Source: an uncultured Pseudomonadota bacterium (GTDB lineage Bacteria > Myxococcota_A > UBA796 > SXON01). From it: 64,000 bases of DNA. The stretch covers positions 97,651-161,650 of the forward strand of contig CAIQVJ010000103.1 in NCBI GenBank assembly GCA_903875225.1, written 5' to 3'. Positions 15,723 to 23,495 of this stretch are shown here, piece after piece; position 1 is the first letter of the stretch; each line of letters starts with the position of its first letter. Position numbers and translations under genes: made by a program. The notes beneath the pieces are model-generated. The model had not been told where the DNA came from and ran no database searches. It worked only from the letters and a program-made list of their open reading frames with translations.

Positions 15723-18700
15723 TCCTCCACCTCGATCGCGGGCAGGTACAGCGTCGTGAACTCGAGGTCGTAGGCGGTGAGCACGTTGCTCGCCGGGCAG
15801 ACGATCGCGACGGGGATCCCGAGGAGGTCGTCCGCGGTGAGCGGCACGGCGTCATCCATCGAGACGGTCCCATCCTCGCCCACGACGGGGCCGTGGACGT
15901 GGTCGGGGCCATCGCAGAGCTGTTGCCGGAGATCCGTGCCGTTGCCAGACCAGGTGTTGTCCACCAGCATGGCGGACGAGTCGTCGAGAAGCACGCCGAT
16001 CCCGGATGCTGCGCTGAACGTGTTGTCGGTGAGCAGCAGACCGGTGGCGCCGTCCCAGGCGGTCGCGCCGTTCTCGGCGAAGAGGGCGTTGCCATGGAGC
16101 GTGTGGCTTTCGCTGACGACGCCGCCGCTCCCGGAGACCGTGTTGCCCTCGATGTCGTAGGTTCCGGAGCCGTCGAGCCAGATGGCGGCGTAGTCGTGGG
16201 GACCGATGGTGGAGTCCGTGACGGTGAGCGTCCCGGAGCCGAAACGGTCGCTGGCGTAGACCCCGATGCCCCCTCCCCACTCGGCGTCGGGGTGGGTGTC
16301 CGTGATGGCGGAGGCGGTGAGTGTCGCCGATCCATCCAGGACGACCGCTCCTGCGAAGGTGTTCCCGGTCAACGGCACCCCGTCGAGCTCCGCCCATCCG
16401 CCAGACACCACGTAGAGGCCCGGCCCCTCCGTGCCCGAGATCTCGGAGTCCGTCCCCATGACCATGGCCCCGTCCTGTGCCATGGCGCCCAAGGCGAGCC
16501 CGCTGATTCGTCCCCGTCGGGTGTCGAGGATCCGGGTGTCCACGAACCGAACGACGGTCCCGGCGCTCGCCGCGTATACGCCGACGTCGGTGTTCCCTCC
16601 GACGGCACAGCCGGTGGCGGTCAGGGCAGCGCCCTCCTGGACCACGACGCCACGGCCCCCGTCGCCGTCCGGGCTGGGGGACGTGTCGAGGATCCCGGTG
16701 TCCACCAGCTCCACGACGGTCCCTGCGCCCGACGCGAACACGCCGAGCTCGGTGTTCCCCTGGACGGTGCAGCCGGTAGCGGTCAGGGTAGCGCCATCGT
16801 CGACCTCCACTCCATGGCCACCCTTGCCGTCCTGGTTGGGGGCCGTGTCGAGGATCCGGGTGTCCACGAGCTCGACGACGGTGCCGGCGCTCACGACGAG
16901 CACGCCGATCTCGGCGTTCCCCTGGACCGTGCAACCGGAAGCGGCCAGGGCAGCGCCGTCGCTCACCTCCACTCCACGCCCACCGCTGCCATCCGGGCTG
17001 GATGCCGTGTGCAGGACCGACGTGTTCACCAGCTCGACGACGGTGCCGCCGTCCGACGCGAGTACGCCGAGCGCAGTGTTCCCCTCGACGGTGCACGCGG
17101 TAGCGGTCAGGGCAGCGCCGTCGTTGGCCTCCACTCCATGGCCGCCCGTGCCGCCCGGGGTGGCAGCCGTGTCGAGGATCCCCGTGTCCACGAGCTCGAC
17201 GACGGTCCCGGCGCCCGAGGCGAACACACCGATGTCGGTGTTCCCCTTGACGGTGCACCCGCGCGCGGTCAGGGCAGCGCCGTCCTGCACCCCGAGCCCG
17301 CGGCCGCCGGCTCCATCCGGGCTGGCGGAGGTGTCCAGGATCTCGGTCTCCACGAGCTCGACGACGGTCCCGGGGTCCGACGCGAGCACGCCCAGTTCGG
17401 TGTTCCCCTGCACGGTGCAGCGGGTAGCGGTCAGGGCAGCGCCATCTTCGACCTCGACTCCCTGGCCGCCCCTGCCGTCCGAGCCGGGGGACGTGTCGAG
17501 GATCCGGGTATCGGCGAGCTCGACGACGGTGTCGGCGCCCGATGCGAACACGCCGATCTCGCTGTTCCCCTGGACCGTGCAGCCGGTGGCGGTCAGGGCA
17601 GCGCCGGCCTGGACCCCGACTCCGCGCCCGCTGTTGCCGTCCGGCCTGGGGAACGTGTCGAGGACCTCGGTGTCCACGAGATCGACCACGGTCCCGGCGT
17701 CCCACGCGAGCACGCCGACATCGGTGTTCCCCTGGACGGTGCAGCCAGTGGCGGTCAGGGCAGCGCCGGCCTGGACCCCGATACCACGGCCCCCGTTGCC
17801 GTCCGGGCTGGGGGACGTGTCGAGGATCGCGGTGTCCACGAGGTCGACGGCGGTCCCCGCGTCCGACGCGAGCACGCCCAGTTCGGTGTTGCCCTGGACG
17901 GTGCAGCCGGTGGCGGTCAGCGCGGCGCCACCGTTGACCTCGACGCCATGGCCGCCGCTGCCATCCGGGCTGGGGGATGTGTCGAGGATCCGCGTGTCCA
18001 CGAGCTCGACGAGGGTCCCGGCGCCAGAGGCGAACACACCGACCTCGGTGTTCCCCTGGACGATGCACCTGGTGGCGGTCAGCGCGGCGCCGGGCTCGAC
18101 GTCGATCCCGCGCCCCCAGTCTCCACCCAGGCTCGGCTGCGAGTCGTAGGCCCCGACGTCGTCGAGGGTCACCTCTGCCTCCGCCGCGATGATCCCGGCC
18201 ACGGCGTTCTGCCTCACATCGCTCGCCGACACGCTCACCATCGCCGCCTGCACCCACATTCCCGAGTACGTCCCCCCCGTCACCGTCACCCCTTCGATCC
18301 CGATCTCCGGCGTCTTGCGCTCGCCGATGATCTCTATGGCGGGCTGGTCATCCCCCTCGCTCCCGTCCATGGTCACCAGCTCCCGACACCGCCCAGCGAG
18401 CGTCACCCCATCGTGTCCGCTGCCCATCGCGACGACCTCGACATACGTCCCTGCGGCCAGGGCCACCAGCCCCCCGCCCCGCTCTCCTGCGAGGTCCACG
18501 CCTGCCTGGATCGACGTCAACGGCGCGGACCCGGACCCGTCCCCGCTCTCCACGGCTTCGACGTTGACGTACACGGTGTTCCCGTCCACCGGCAGGTTGC
18601 CCCACGTCCCGGCCCCGCAGGCTTCGGGCACGCATGTCTCGCCATCGAGGACCTCGCCTCCTGCGCAGGTCGTGACAGGGTCAGGGGTCGGCTCGTTGGA

Positions 18701-18748
18701 TGCGCACGCGGAGAGCAGGAGCGCGAGCAGCATGTGGCAAAGTACCAC
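15719..18748 (-). CDS. beta-helix lipoprotein with ten 54-residue repeats
   Basis: A 1009-residue surface or periplasmic lipoprotein. The signal MLLALLLSACASNEP carries lipobox LLSAC; start is ATG at 18748, with an in-frame ATG five codons later. After a short Cys-containing stretch comes a right-handed parallel beta-helix of the pectate-lyase/NosD type (PLTSIQAGVDLAGERGGGLV, DGVTLAGRC). Ten tandem repeats of 54 residues follow, each on the pattern G-V-x-V-x-x-G-A-A-L-T-A-T-G-C-T-V-Q-G-N, then GVLAS, GTVVELVDT and ILDTSPSPDG. Each repeat probably adds two coils. The domain may bind or cleave a polysaccharide; no catalytic set is evident. The C-terminal 220 residues hold more irregular coils. 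Confidence 0.92.
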   Translation of the reverse strand: MVLCHMLLALLLSACASNEPTPDPVTTCAGGEVLDGETCVPEACGAGTWGNLPVDGNTVYVNVEAVESGDGSGSAPLTSIQAGVDLAGERGGGLVALAAGTYVEVVAMGSGHDGVTLAGRCRELVTMDGSEGDDQPAIEIIGERKTPEIGIEGVTVTGGTYSGMWVQAAMVSVSASDVRQNAVAGIIAAEAEVTLDDVGAYDSQPSLGGDWGRGIDVEPGAALTATRCIVQGNTEVGVFASGAGTLVELVDTRILDTSPSPDGSGGHGVEVNGGAALTATGCTVQGNTELGVLASDAGTAVDLVDTAILDTSPSPDGNGGRGIGVQAGAALTATGCTVQGNTDVGVLAWDAGTVVDLVDTEVLDTFPRPDGNSGRGVGVQAGAALTATGCTVQGNSEIGVFASGADTVVELADTRILDTSPGSDGRGGQGVEVEDGAALTATRCTVQGNTELGVLASDPGTVVELVETEILDTSASPDGAGGRGLGVQDGAALTARGCTVKGNTDIGVFASGAGTVVELVDTGILDTAATPGGTGGHGVEANDGAALTATACTVEGNTALGVLASDGGTVVELVNTSVLHTASSPDGSGGRGVEVSDGAALAASGCTVQGNAEIGVLVVSAGTVVELVDTRILDTAPNQDGKGGHGVEVDDGATLTATGCTVQGNTELGVFASGAGTVVELVDTGILDTSPSPDGDGGRGVVVQEGAALTATGCAVGGNTDVGVYAASAGTVVRFVDTRILDTRRGRISGLALGAMAQDGAMVMGTDSEISGTEGPGLYVVSGGWAELDGVPLTGNTFAGAVVLDGSATLTASAITDTHPDAEWGGGIGVYASDRFGSGTLTVTDSTIGPHDYAAIWLDGSGTYDIEGNTVSGSGGVVSESHTLHGNALFAENGATAWDGATGLLLTDNTFSAASGIGVLLDDSSAMLVDNTWSGNGTDLRQQLCDGPDHVHGPVVGEDGTVSMDDAVPLTADDLLGIPVAIVCPASNVLTAYDLEFTTLYLPAIEVEE
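16493..18112 (-). repeat. ten tandem 162-bp coding repeats
   Basis: Ten units of exactly 162 bp (54 codons) inside the beta-helix lipoprotein gene. Each has a fixed LTATGCTVQGN-type core and variable positions after GVxAS and ILDT. The last unit diverges in its final ten codons. The length is a multiple of three and the composition is poor in stops, so other frames on both strands stay open across it. Confidence 0.92.
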
Positions 18749-18831
18749 GGATGTTGTTCCGCCTTCGCCCGGCCCTCGTCGGGATCAGCCGTTGTGCCGA
18801 GCGCCAGGGCCTGAGCGGGCCGCGACGCCCG

Positions 18832-19452
18832 CTACCTCAACGCGTCGCGCTCCGGCCTCGTCAGCACCCTCGCCTCGACGATCCGCGCGCCATCCGCGCC
18901 GAAGAAGGGGTTCGGTCGACCCGCTCCCATCCAGGCACCGCGAGCGAGGAGACCCACCGCGTTCCAGGCGGTCCCGACGCTCGCCGACACGTGCGCGCCG
19001 GGTGGGCAGCCGCCCTTCGCGAACCGCCCCTGGACGCCGGCCGCCGGGCCGTACAGCGCGTCCAGCGCGCTGTCGTCGACACGCAGGGCGCGCCGCACGA
19101 CTCCCGCGAACGGAAACCACGGGCTGCCTGAGGAGTTCGCGATGGGTGTAGAACAACACCCGGCGTACCACCTGTGAAGTCCCTTCCCGGTCAACCGGAG
19201 CAGGCGGATGGTGTCGACTCCCTCGACCAGCCGGATCTGCGCCGGCCAGGACTGCACGACCTCGGTGCCGCCGAAGGCATCCAGCAGGTCGTGGCGGGCC
19301 AGGAAGCGTGCGTAGGCCTGACAGTCGTCGCAGTAGCAGACCAGCCGGGAGCCCCTGTGGGGCAGTGCGGCGTAGGTCCCACGGAAGGTGCCACACGCGC
19401 AACCCAGCGGAAGCGTGATCGCGGCAGCCAGAACTGGGTTGGGGGTGGCCAT
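18832..19452 (-). CDS. DUF6151-like (GFA-related) protein
   Basis: A 206-residue protein with the cysteine pattern of zinc-binding glutathione-dependent formaldehyde-activating (GFA)-like folds: GCACG near residue 17, VCYCDDCQAYARFL, and WYAGCCSTPIAN. This arrangement, with LLRLTGKGLHRWYAGCC, resembles DUF6151. The activity is not established for the family. Start is an ATG at 19452. It lies upstream of the duplicated end of the EamA transporter gene and the ATPase segment, and reads away from them. Confidence 0.8.
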   Translation of the reverse strand: MATPNPVLAAAITLPLGCACGTFRGTYAALPHRGSRLVCYCDDCQAYARFLARHDLLDAFGGTEVVQSWPAQIRLVEGVDTIRLLRLTGKGLHRWYAGCCSTPIANSSGSPWFPFAGVVRRALRVDDSALDALYGPAAGVQGRFAKGGCPPGAHVSASVGTAWNAVGLLARGAWMGAGRPNPFFGADGARIVEARVLTRPERDALR

Positions 19453-19492
19453 GAGCGGATCTACCGCGGTGTCGTGGAACGTTCACCCGATC

Positions 19493-19552
19493 CGGCCCGG
19501 TGCGTCCGCAGCCTACGCGTGGTGCTGGTGGTGGATGTCCTCGCCGTGCGCG
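19493..19552 (+). repeat. 60-bp direct repeat, left copy
   Basis: Matches 21043-21102 at 56 of 60 positions in the same orientation. It contains a copy of the last 13 codons and the stop of the EamA transporter gene (on the minus strand, ending GEDIHHQHHA). The two copies flank the ATPase gene, 1550 bp apart. Confidence 0.85.
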
Positions 19553-19580
19553 GGACCCCTTCGCACTCCCTCCCCTTGTC

Positions 19581-19615
19581 CATGAAAGCGTGATGGTAAG
19601 CATCACGATTTCATG
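19581..19615 (+). promoter_or_regulatory. 15-bp inverted repeat upstream of the ATPase gene
   Basis: Arms CATGAAAGCGTGATG (19581-19595) and CATCACGATTTCATG (19601-19615) pair at 14 of 15 positions around a 5-bp spacer. The centre is 32 bp before the ATPase ATG. It is AT-richer than its surroundings and looks like an operator for a dimeric repressor; no such regulator is encoded beside it. Confidence 0.6.
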
Positions 19616-19629
19616 GTAAAAGCCAATCC

Positions 19630-20793
19630 ATGATCGTCCGCACACGCCACGTCGCAGAGGTCCGGGAGCTGCTGGGCGCCTTTCCGGTAGTGGCGGTGCT
19701 CGGCGCTCGCCAGGTCGGCAAGACCACACTGTCGAGGGACATCGCCGCGGCCTGGCCCGGTCCGGTGACCACCTTCGATCTCGAGGATCCCGTCGACCAG
19801 GCCCGGCTGATCGACGGGGCGCGCACCCTCCGCGGGTTGAAGGGCCTGGTGGTCATCGACGAGATCCAGCGGGCGCCCGCGCTGTTCCCCCTGCTTCGCG
19901 TGCTCGCCGACCGCGCTGACCAGCCCGCGCGCTTCCTGATCCTCGGGAGCGCGGCGCCAGACGTGCGGCAGCAGGGCTCGGAGTCGCTCGCCGGTCGCCT
20001 GGCTGCCTACCGCCTGGACGGACTTGGTCTGGACGAGGTGGGCGCAGGAGCCTGGCGCCCCCTCTGGAATCGAGGGGGGTCTCCGCGGTCGTTCCTCGCG
20101 GCTACCGACGCCGCGAGCGCGCGTTGGCGCCGTGAGTTCGTCGCGACCTTCCTGGAGCGCGATGCGCCGCAGCTCGGCATCACTGTTCCAGCGCCGACCC
20201 TGCGCCGCTTCTGGACCATGCTCGCGCACTGGCACGGACAGGTCTGGAACGCTGCCGCGTTCGGCGAGGCGTTCGGCGTTTCTGGACATGCCGTTCGCCG
20301 CTACATCGAGGCCCTGGTCTCCACCTTCGTCGTGCGTCAACTGCAGCCCTGGCACGAGAACGTGGGAAAACGACAGGTCAAGTCCCCGAAAATCTACATC
20401 TCCGACAGCGGGCTGCTTCACACGCTCCTCGGCCTGGGCAACCCAGAGGCGGTGTTCAGCCACCCGGTGGTTGGGGCATCCTGGGAAGGCTTCGCGCTCC
20501 AGTCCGTCGTAGCCCACCTGAGGGCCCGTCCCGAGGAGTGCTTCTTCTGGCGAACGCACGGTGGTGCCGAGATGGATCTCCTGGTGGTCCGCGGCACCCA
20601 GCGCAGGGGCTTCGAGTTCAAGCTCTCGGAGGCGCCCGCTCCGACGGCGTCCATGCGGATCGCGCTCGACGATCTGCGCCTTGAGCGCATCGACGTCGTG
20701 CATGCCGGCGCACGCTCGTGGGAGATGGGAGACAGGCTGCGCGCCGTGTCGATCGAGCGGCTGCTGGACGACCTGGAGCCGCTCGGGGAATAG
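19630..20793 (+). CDS. AAA ATPase with DUF4143 domain
   Basis: A 387-residue ATPase of the AAA_14/DUF4143 type. The Walker A is GARQVGKTTL (about residues 25-34), the Walker B is LVVIDEIQRAPALFPLLR, and sensor 1 is FLILGSAAP. The C-terminal half has DUF4143 features: a winged-helix-like SGHAVRRYIEALVSTFVVRQL, KSPKIYISDSGLLHTLLGL, and a nuclease-like core FFWRTHGGAEMDLLV with FEFKLS, resembling a PD-(D/E)XK arrangement (D-x...ExK). The family is widespread and its role is unknown. It stands alone between two 60-bp direct repeats with an inverted repeat before it, which suggests it arrived as a unit. Confidence 0.9.
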   Translation: MIVRTRHVAEVRELLGAFPVVAVLGARQVGKTTLSRDIAAAWPGPVTTFDLEDPVDQARLIDGARTLRGLKGLVVIDEIQRAPALFPLLRVLADRADQPARFLILGSAAPDVRQQGSESLAGRLAAYRLDGLGLDEVGAGAWRPLWNRGGSPRSFLAATDAASARWRREFVATFLERDAPQLGITVPAPTLRRFWTMLAHWHGQVWNAAAFGEAFGVSGHAVRRYIEALVSTFVVRQLQPWHENVGKRQVKSPKIYISDSGLLHTLLGLGNPEAVFSHPVVGASWEGFALQSVVAHLRARPEECFFWRTHGGAEMDLLVVRGTQRRGFEFKLSEAPAPTASMRIALDDLRLERIDVVHAGARSWEMGDRLRAVSIERLLDDLEPLGE

Positions 20794-21042
20794 CCAGCGG
20801 TCCCGCGGGCGGCTCCTCTTCACGGCGCCCGAGCGCGCGCATCCGCTGGCGGGTAGGCGGAAGGGCGGCGCTGCGCCTGGGGCGGCGGGCACGGCCGGAT
20901 CGCGGGCCTGCAACAAAGCACGAGTCCCCGGCGCCGGTCGTCATCCGTCCTTGCAAGTACAACTCGGCGTCAGGCACGCGGGTATTCCAGGCGGGACCGA
21001 ACTGGTAGAAGCTCCTCGGCCGGGACAGGTTGGGCTCGGTCC

Positions 21043-21102
21043 CGGCCCGGCGCGGCTGCAGCCTACGCGTGGTGCTGGTGGTGGATGTCCTCACCGTGCG
21101 CG
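21043..21102 (+). repeat. 60-bp direct repeat, right copy
   Basis: Matches 19493-19552 at 56 of 60 positions. This copy holds the genuine 3' end of the EamA transporter gene, with its stop at 21063-21065. Confidence 0.85.
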
Positions 21103-22100
21103 TGGTGGTGGGTGCGCGGCGTGTGCGTGTGCGCGTGGGCGTGGACCGCGCCCGGGGCGAGGCCCTCGTGGACATGATCGTCGTGGTGCCCGTCGTCGTG
21201 GCGATGCGGATGATCGTGGGTGAGGGCCGGGTGCTCGTGCACATGCGCGTGCGTCTCGGTGAGGTGGAGGTACACGCCGAGAGCCATCAGGCTGCCGCCG
21301 ACGAGCGTGGCCACGCCCCCGAAGGGCTCGCCCAGGCTGAGCGCTACGACAGCCCCGAGAAACGGGGCCACGGCAAACACCGAACCGGTGCGGGCAGACC
21401 CGAGGATGCGCTGCGCACGCAGGTAGAGGCGCAAGCTGCCACCGTACCCGAGCGCGCCGCACGCCAGGACGCCCAGCGCAGCCGGGAGCGTCGGGAGCGG
21501 CTCCCGGAGCGCGAGCGCGAGCACCACCGAGAGGGCCGCCCCGATCGCCCCCTTCCCCGCTACGACCTGGCCCGGGTCGAGCTCCGAGAGCGGTCGCGAG
21601 AGGGTGTTGTCCAGCGCCCAGCCGAGCGTCGCCCCGGCGACCAGCAGCGAGCCGACCACCGTGGTCTCCGCCTGGCCCGGTGCGAGGCTCACCACGGCGC
21701 CGCCGGTCGCGATGACCGCGACCGCCGCAACGACGCGAGGTCCGACCTGCTCTCGGTGCACGAGCGCGCCCAGCGCGACCGTGAACACCGCCTCGAGGTT
21801 CAGGAGCAACGAAGCGCTCGTGCCGCTGGTCACGCGCAACCCCAGGGCGAGCAGCACCGGCGCGACGAACGCACCGCACAGGGCCACGAGGGCGAGGCGC
21901 GGCAGGTGGATCCTGCGGACCGGGCTCTCCTGCGCAGTGCGACCGACCGCCAGCGCGAGCCCCGAGGCTCCCGCATACAACAACCCCGCGATGGTGAAGG
22001 GGCCAAGCCCCTCACCGAACCGCTGGATGAGCGGCGTGGTGATGCCGAAGCTCGCGGCGGCGGCGAGGGCCAGCAGGACACCGGTCGTGATGGGGTTCAT
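21063..22100 (-). CDS. EamA/DMT transporter with His-rich tail
   Basis: A 345-residue inner-membrane protein. Residues 1 to about 275 hold ten hydrophobic segments in two EamA repeats (TGVLLALAAAASFGITTPLI at the start; SLLLNLEAVFTVALGALVHRE; GSVFAVAPFLGAVVALSLGE). The last 65 residues are a cytoplasmic or periplasmic tail with more than 20 histidines (THAHVHEHP, HDHPHRHDDGHHDDHVHE), which suggests metal binding and possibly a metal-linked substrate or metal-controlled transport. ATG at 22100 is chosen over an upstream TTG. The 3' end is duplicated at 19493-19552. Confidence 0.9.
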   Translation of the reverse strand: MNPITTGVLLALAAAASFGITTPLIQRFGEGLGPFTIAGLLYAGASGLALAVGRTAQESPVRRIHLPRLALVALCGAFVAPVLLALGLRVTSGTSASLLLNLEAVFTVALGALVHREQVGPRVVAAVAVIATGGAVVSLAPGQAETTVVGSLLVAGATLGWALDNTLSRPLSELDPGQVVAGKGAIGAALSVVLALALREPLPTLPAALGVLACGALGYGGSLRLYLRAQRILGSARTGSVFAVAPFLGAVVALSLGEPFGGVATLVGGSLMALGVYLHLTETHAHVHEHPALTHDHPHRHDDGHHDDHVHEGLAPGAVHAHAHTHTPRTHHHAHGEDIHHQHHA

Positions 22101-22124
22101 GCAACCCAACGGTTAATCCACATC

Positions 22125-23471
22125 GTGGTCCTCCTGGCGCTACTCGCCTCGTCCCCTTTCGCCGAGGCTGCGGATCCGGCCCCGATCGCTCCGCCCTCCG
22201 CGCCCGTGCCGGAGGGCGCGCCGTCCACCCTCGCGGTCGGCCCACCCCACTGGACGCCCCTCCGCATCGCGCTGGACTGCCAGACCGAGGAGCGCGTCGA
22301 CGGGTGCACCTACGTGCGTGGCATGCTCGACGCGCTCAAGGTGGTCGCCGTCGTGCCGCTCAGCGGAGCCCAGGCCGTGCTGCACCTCAACGCCACGGCG
22401 GAGGGGAACACCGACTTCGTGCAGATGCGGGTGGTGAGCGACCCGGGTTCCGGCATCTCGGGTGTGCCCGCGAGCTTCGAGCAGGAGGTGGAGGTCGACT
22501 ACCGTCTCCCGGTGGACGACCAGCGCGCTCGGCTCGACCCGGCGCTGAACCGGGTGCTCGCGCCCTACTTGAGCGTCGCCGTGCCGGGCTCGGTGGCGGT
22601 GTCCCTGACGGCTCCTGAGGGCAGCACCACGACGCCGAAGACCTCGCCCTGGGGATTTTCGGTCTGGGCCGGTGGCTACGGGGACTGGTCCCAGGACTAC
22701 CGGGACGTCTCGCTCTGGACGGGCTTTGCGCTCTACCGCAAGACGAACCACGACGAGCAGGAAGCGTGGGTGAACTACCAGCGGGACATCGAGCTGCAGC
22801 CCTCGCTGGTGCTCGGGTCCGACGAGGTCGCCCTCTCCTCGGACTCCACGTCGTTGGAGGGGGGCTCGACGTGCAGCTGGAACCTCTCGGACCACTGGTC
22901 CGTGGGGGGAAACCTCGGGGGCGGCCACGACGACCCCGAGGGCCAGTACCTGGGCACGGGGCGGGTCCGGGCGGGTGTCGAGTACAACCTGTTCCCGTCC
23001 AACGACCCGCGCGGCAACGCGCTCTCCCTGGCGTGGCTCCTCGGCGCCCAGGCCGACTGGTACAACGCGACCAACACGCTGGGGCAGGACAGCGCGGTGT
23101 TCCCGACGCAGGCGCTCGTGGGGTCGGGTTCGGTGCGCGTGGACACGGTCTCGCTCACGCTCGAGCTCACCGCCCGCTCCCAACTCTACCCCTTCTTTCA
23201 GCGCTATCTCTTCAGCGGCTCCCTCGACACCGATCTCACGCTGGGCGACCACGTCGACTTCTCCATCACCGTCGACGCCACGGAGCAGGCCATCCCGGGT
23301 CCGGCGGACATCGACACCTCCAGCTACGAGGCGGTCACCCGCGCCTCGTACGCCCAGCCCCTGGAGATCCAGGGGTACTTCAACCTGAAGTTCCACTGGG
23401 ACAACAGCAACAGCGCCCGCAACAACCGGTTCACCAGCGTCGAGAACATCGACGTCAAGGCCGGGCTGTAG
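22125..23471 (+). CDS. outer-membrane beta-barrel-like protein
   Basis: About 448 residues. GTG at 22125 gives a short signal peptide (VLLALLASSPFAEA, cut before ADP). Residues to about 150 form a soluble domain (LDCQTEERVDGCTYVRGMLDALKV). From SPWGFSVWAGGYGDWSQDYR on, alternating hydrophobic and polar residues with many aromatics (SLWTGFALYRKT, SWNLSDHWSVGGNLGGGH, RVRAGVEYNLFPSNDPRGNA, LEIQGYFNLKFHWDNSN) fit membrane beta-strands. It is probably an outer-membrane protein; its substrate or role is unknown. It is divergent from the EamA gene, with starts only 24 bp apart. Confidence 0.72.
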   Translation: MVLLALLASSPFAEAADPAPIAPPSAPVPEGAPSTLAVGPPHWTPLRIALDCQTEERVDGCTYVRGMLDALKVVAVVPLSGAQAVLHLNATAEGNTDFVQMRVVSDPGSGISGVPASFEQEVEVDYRLPVDDQRARLDPALNRVLAPYLSVAVPGSVAVSLTAPEGSTTTPKTSPWGFSVWAGGYGDWSQDYRDVSLWTGFALYRKTNHDEQEAWVNYQRDIELQPSLVLGSDEVALSSDSTSLEGGSTCSWNLSDHWSVGGNLGGGHDDPEGQYLGTGRVRAGVEYNLFPSNDPRGNALSLAWLLGAQADWYNATNTLGQDSAVFPTQALVGSGSVRVDTVSLTLELTARSQLYPFFQRYLFSGSLDTDLTLGDHVDFSITVDATEQAIPGPADIDTSSYEAVTRASYAQPLEIQGYFNLKFHWDNSNSARNNRFTSVENIDVKAGL

Positions 23472-23495
23472 CGGAAACCGAACGGACCGCCCCGC

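Noticed and set aside
16493..18112. CRISPR array
   Set aside because: Units are 162 bp, similar along their length and in frame with a protein; there are no short repeats with unique spacers and no cas genes.
15893..18814. Plus-strand frames of 973 and 572 codons over the repeats
   Set aside because: They exist because the 162-bp repeat has no stops in these frames. They show no signal or family, whereas the minus-strand frame has a lipobox and beta-helix pattern.
20794..21042. Possible gene between the ATPase and the EamA gene
   Set aside because: Only short frames in several phases, with no start supported by a ribosome binding site and no family.
19493..21102. Insertion sequence carrying the ATPase
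   Set aside because: No transposase and no terminal inverted repeats at the direct repeats; the flanks are copies of a gene end, not IS ends.
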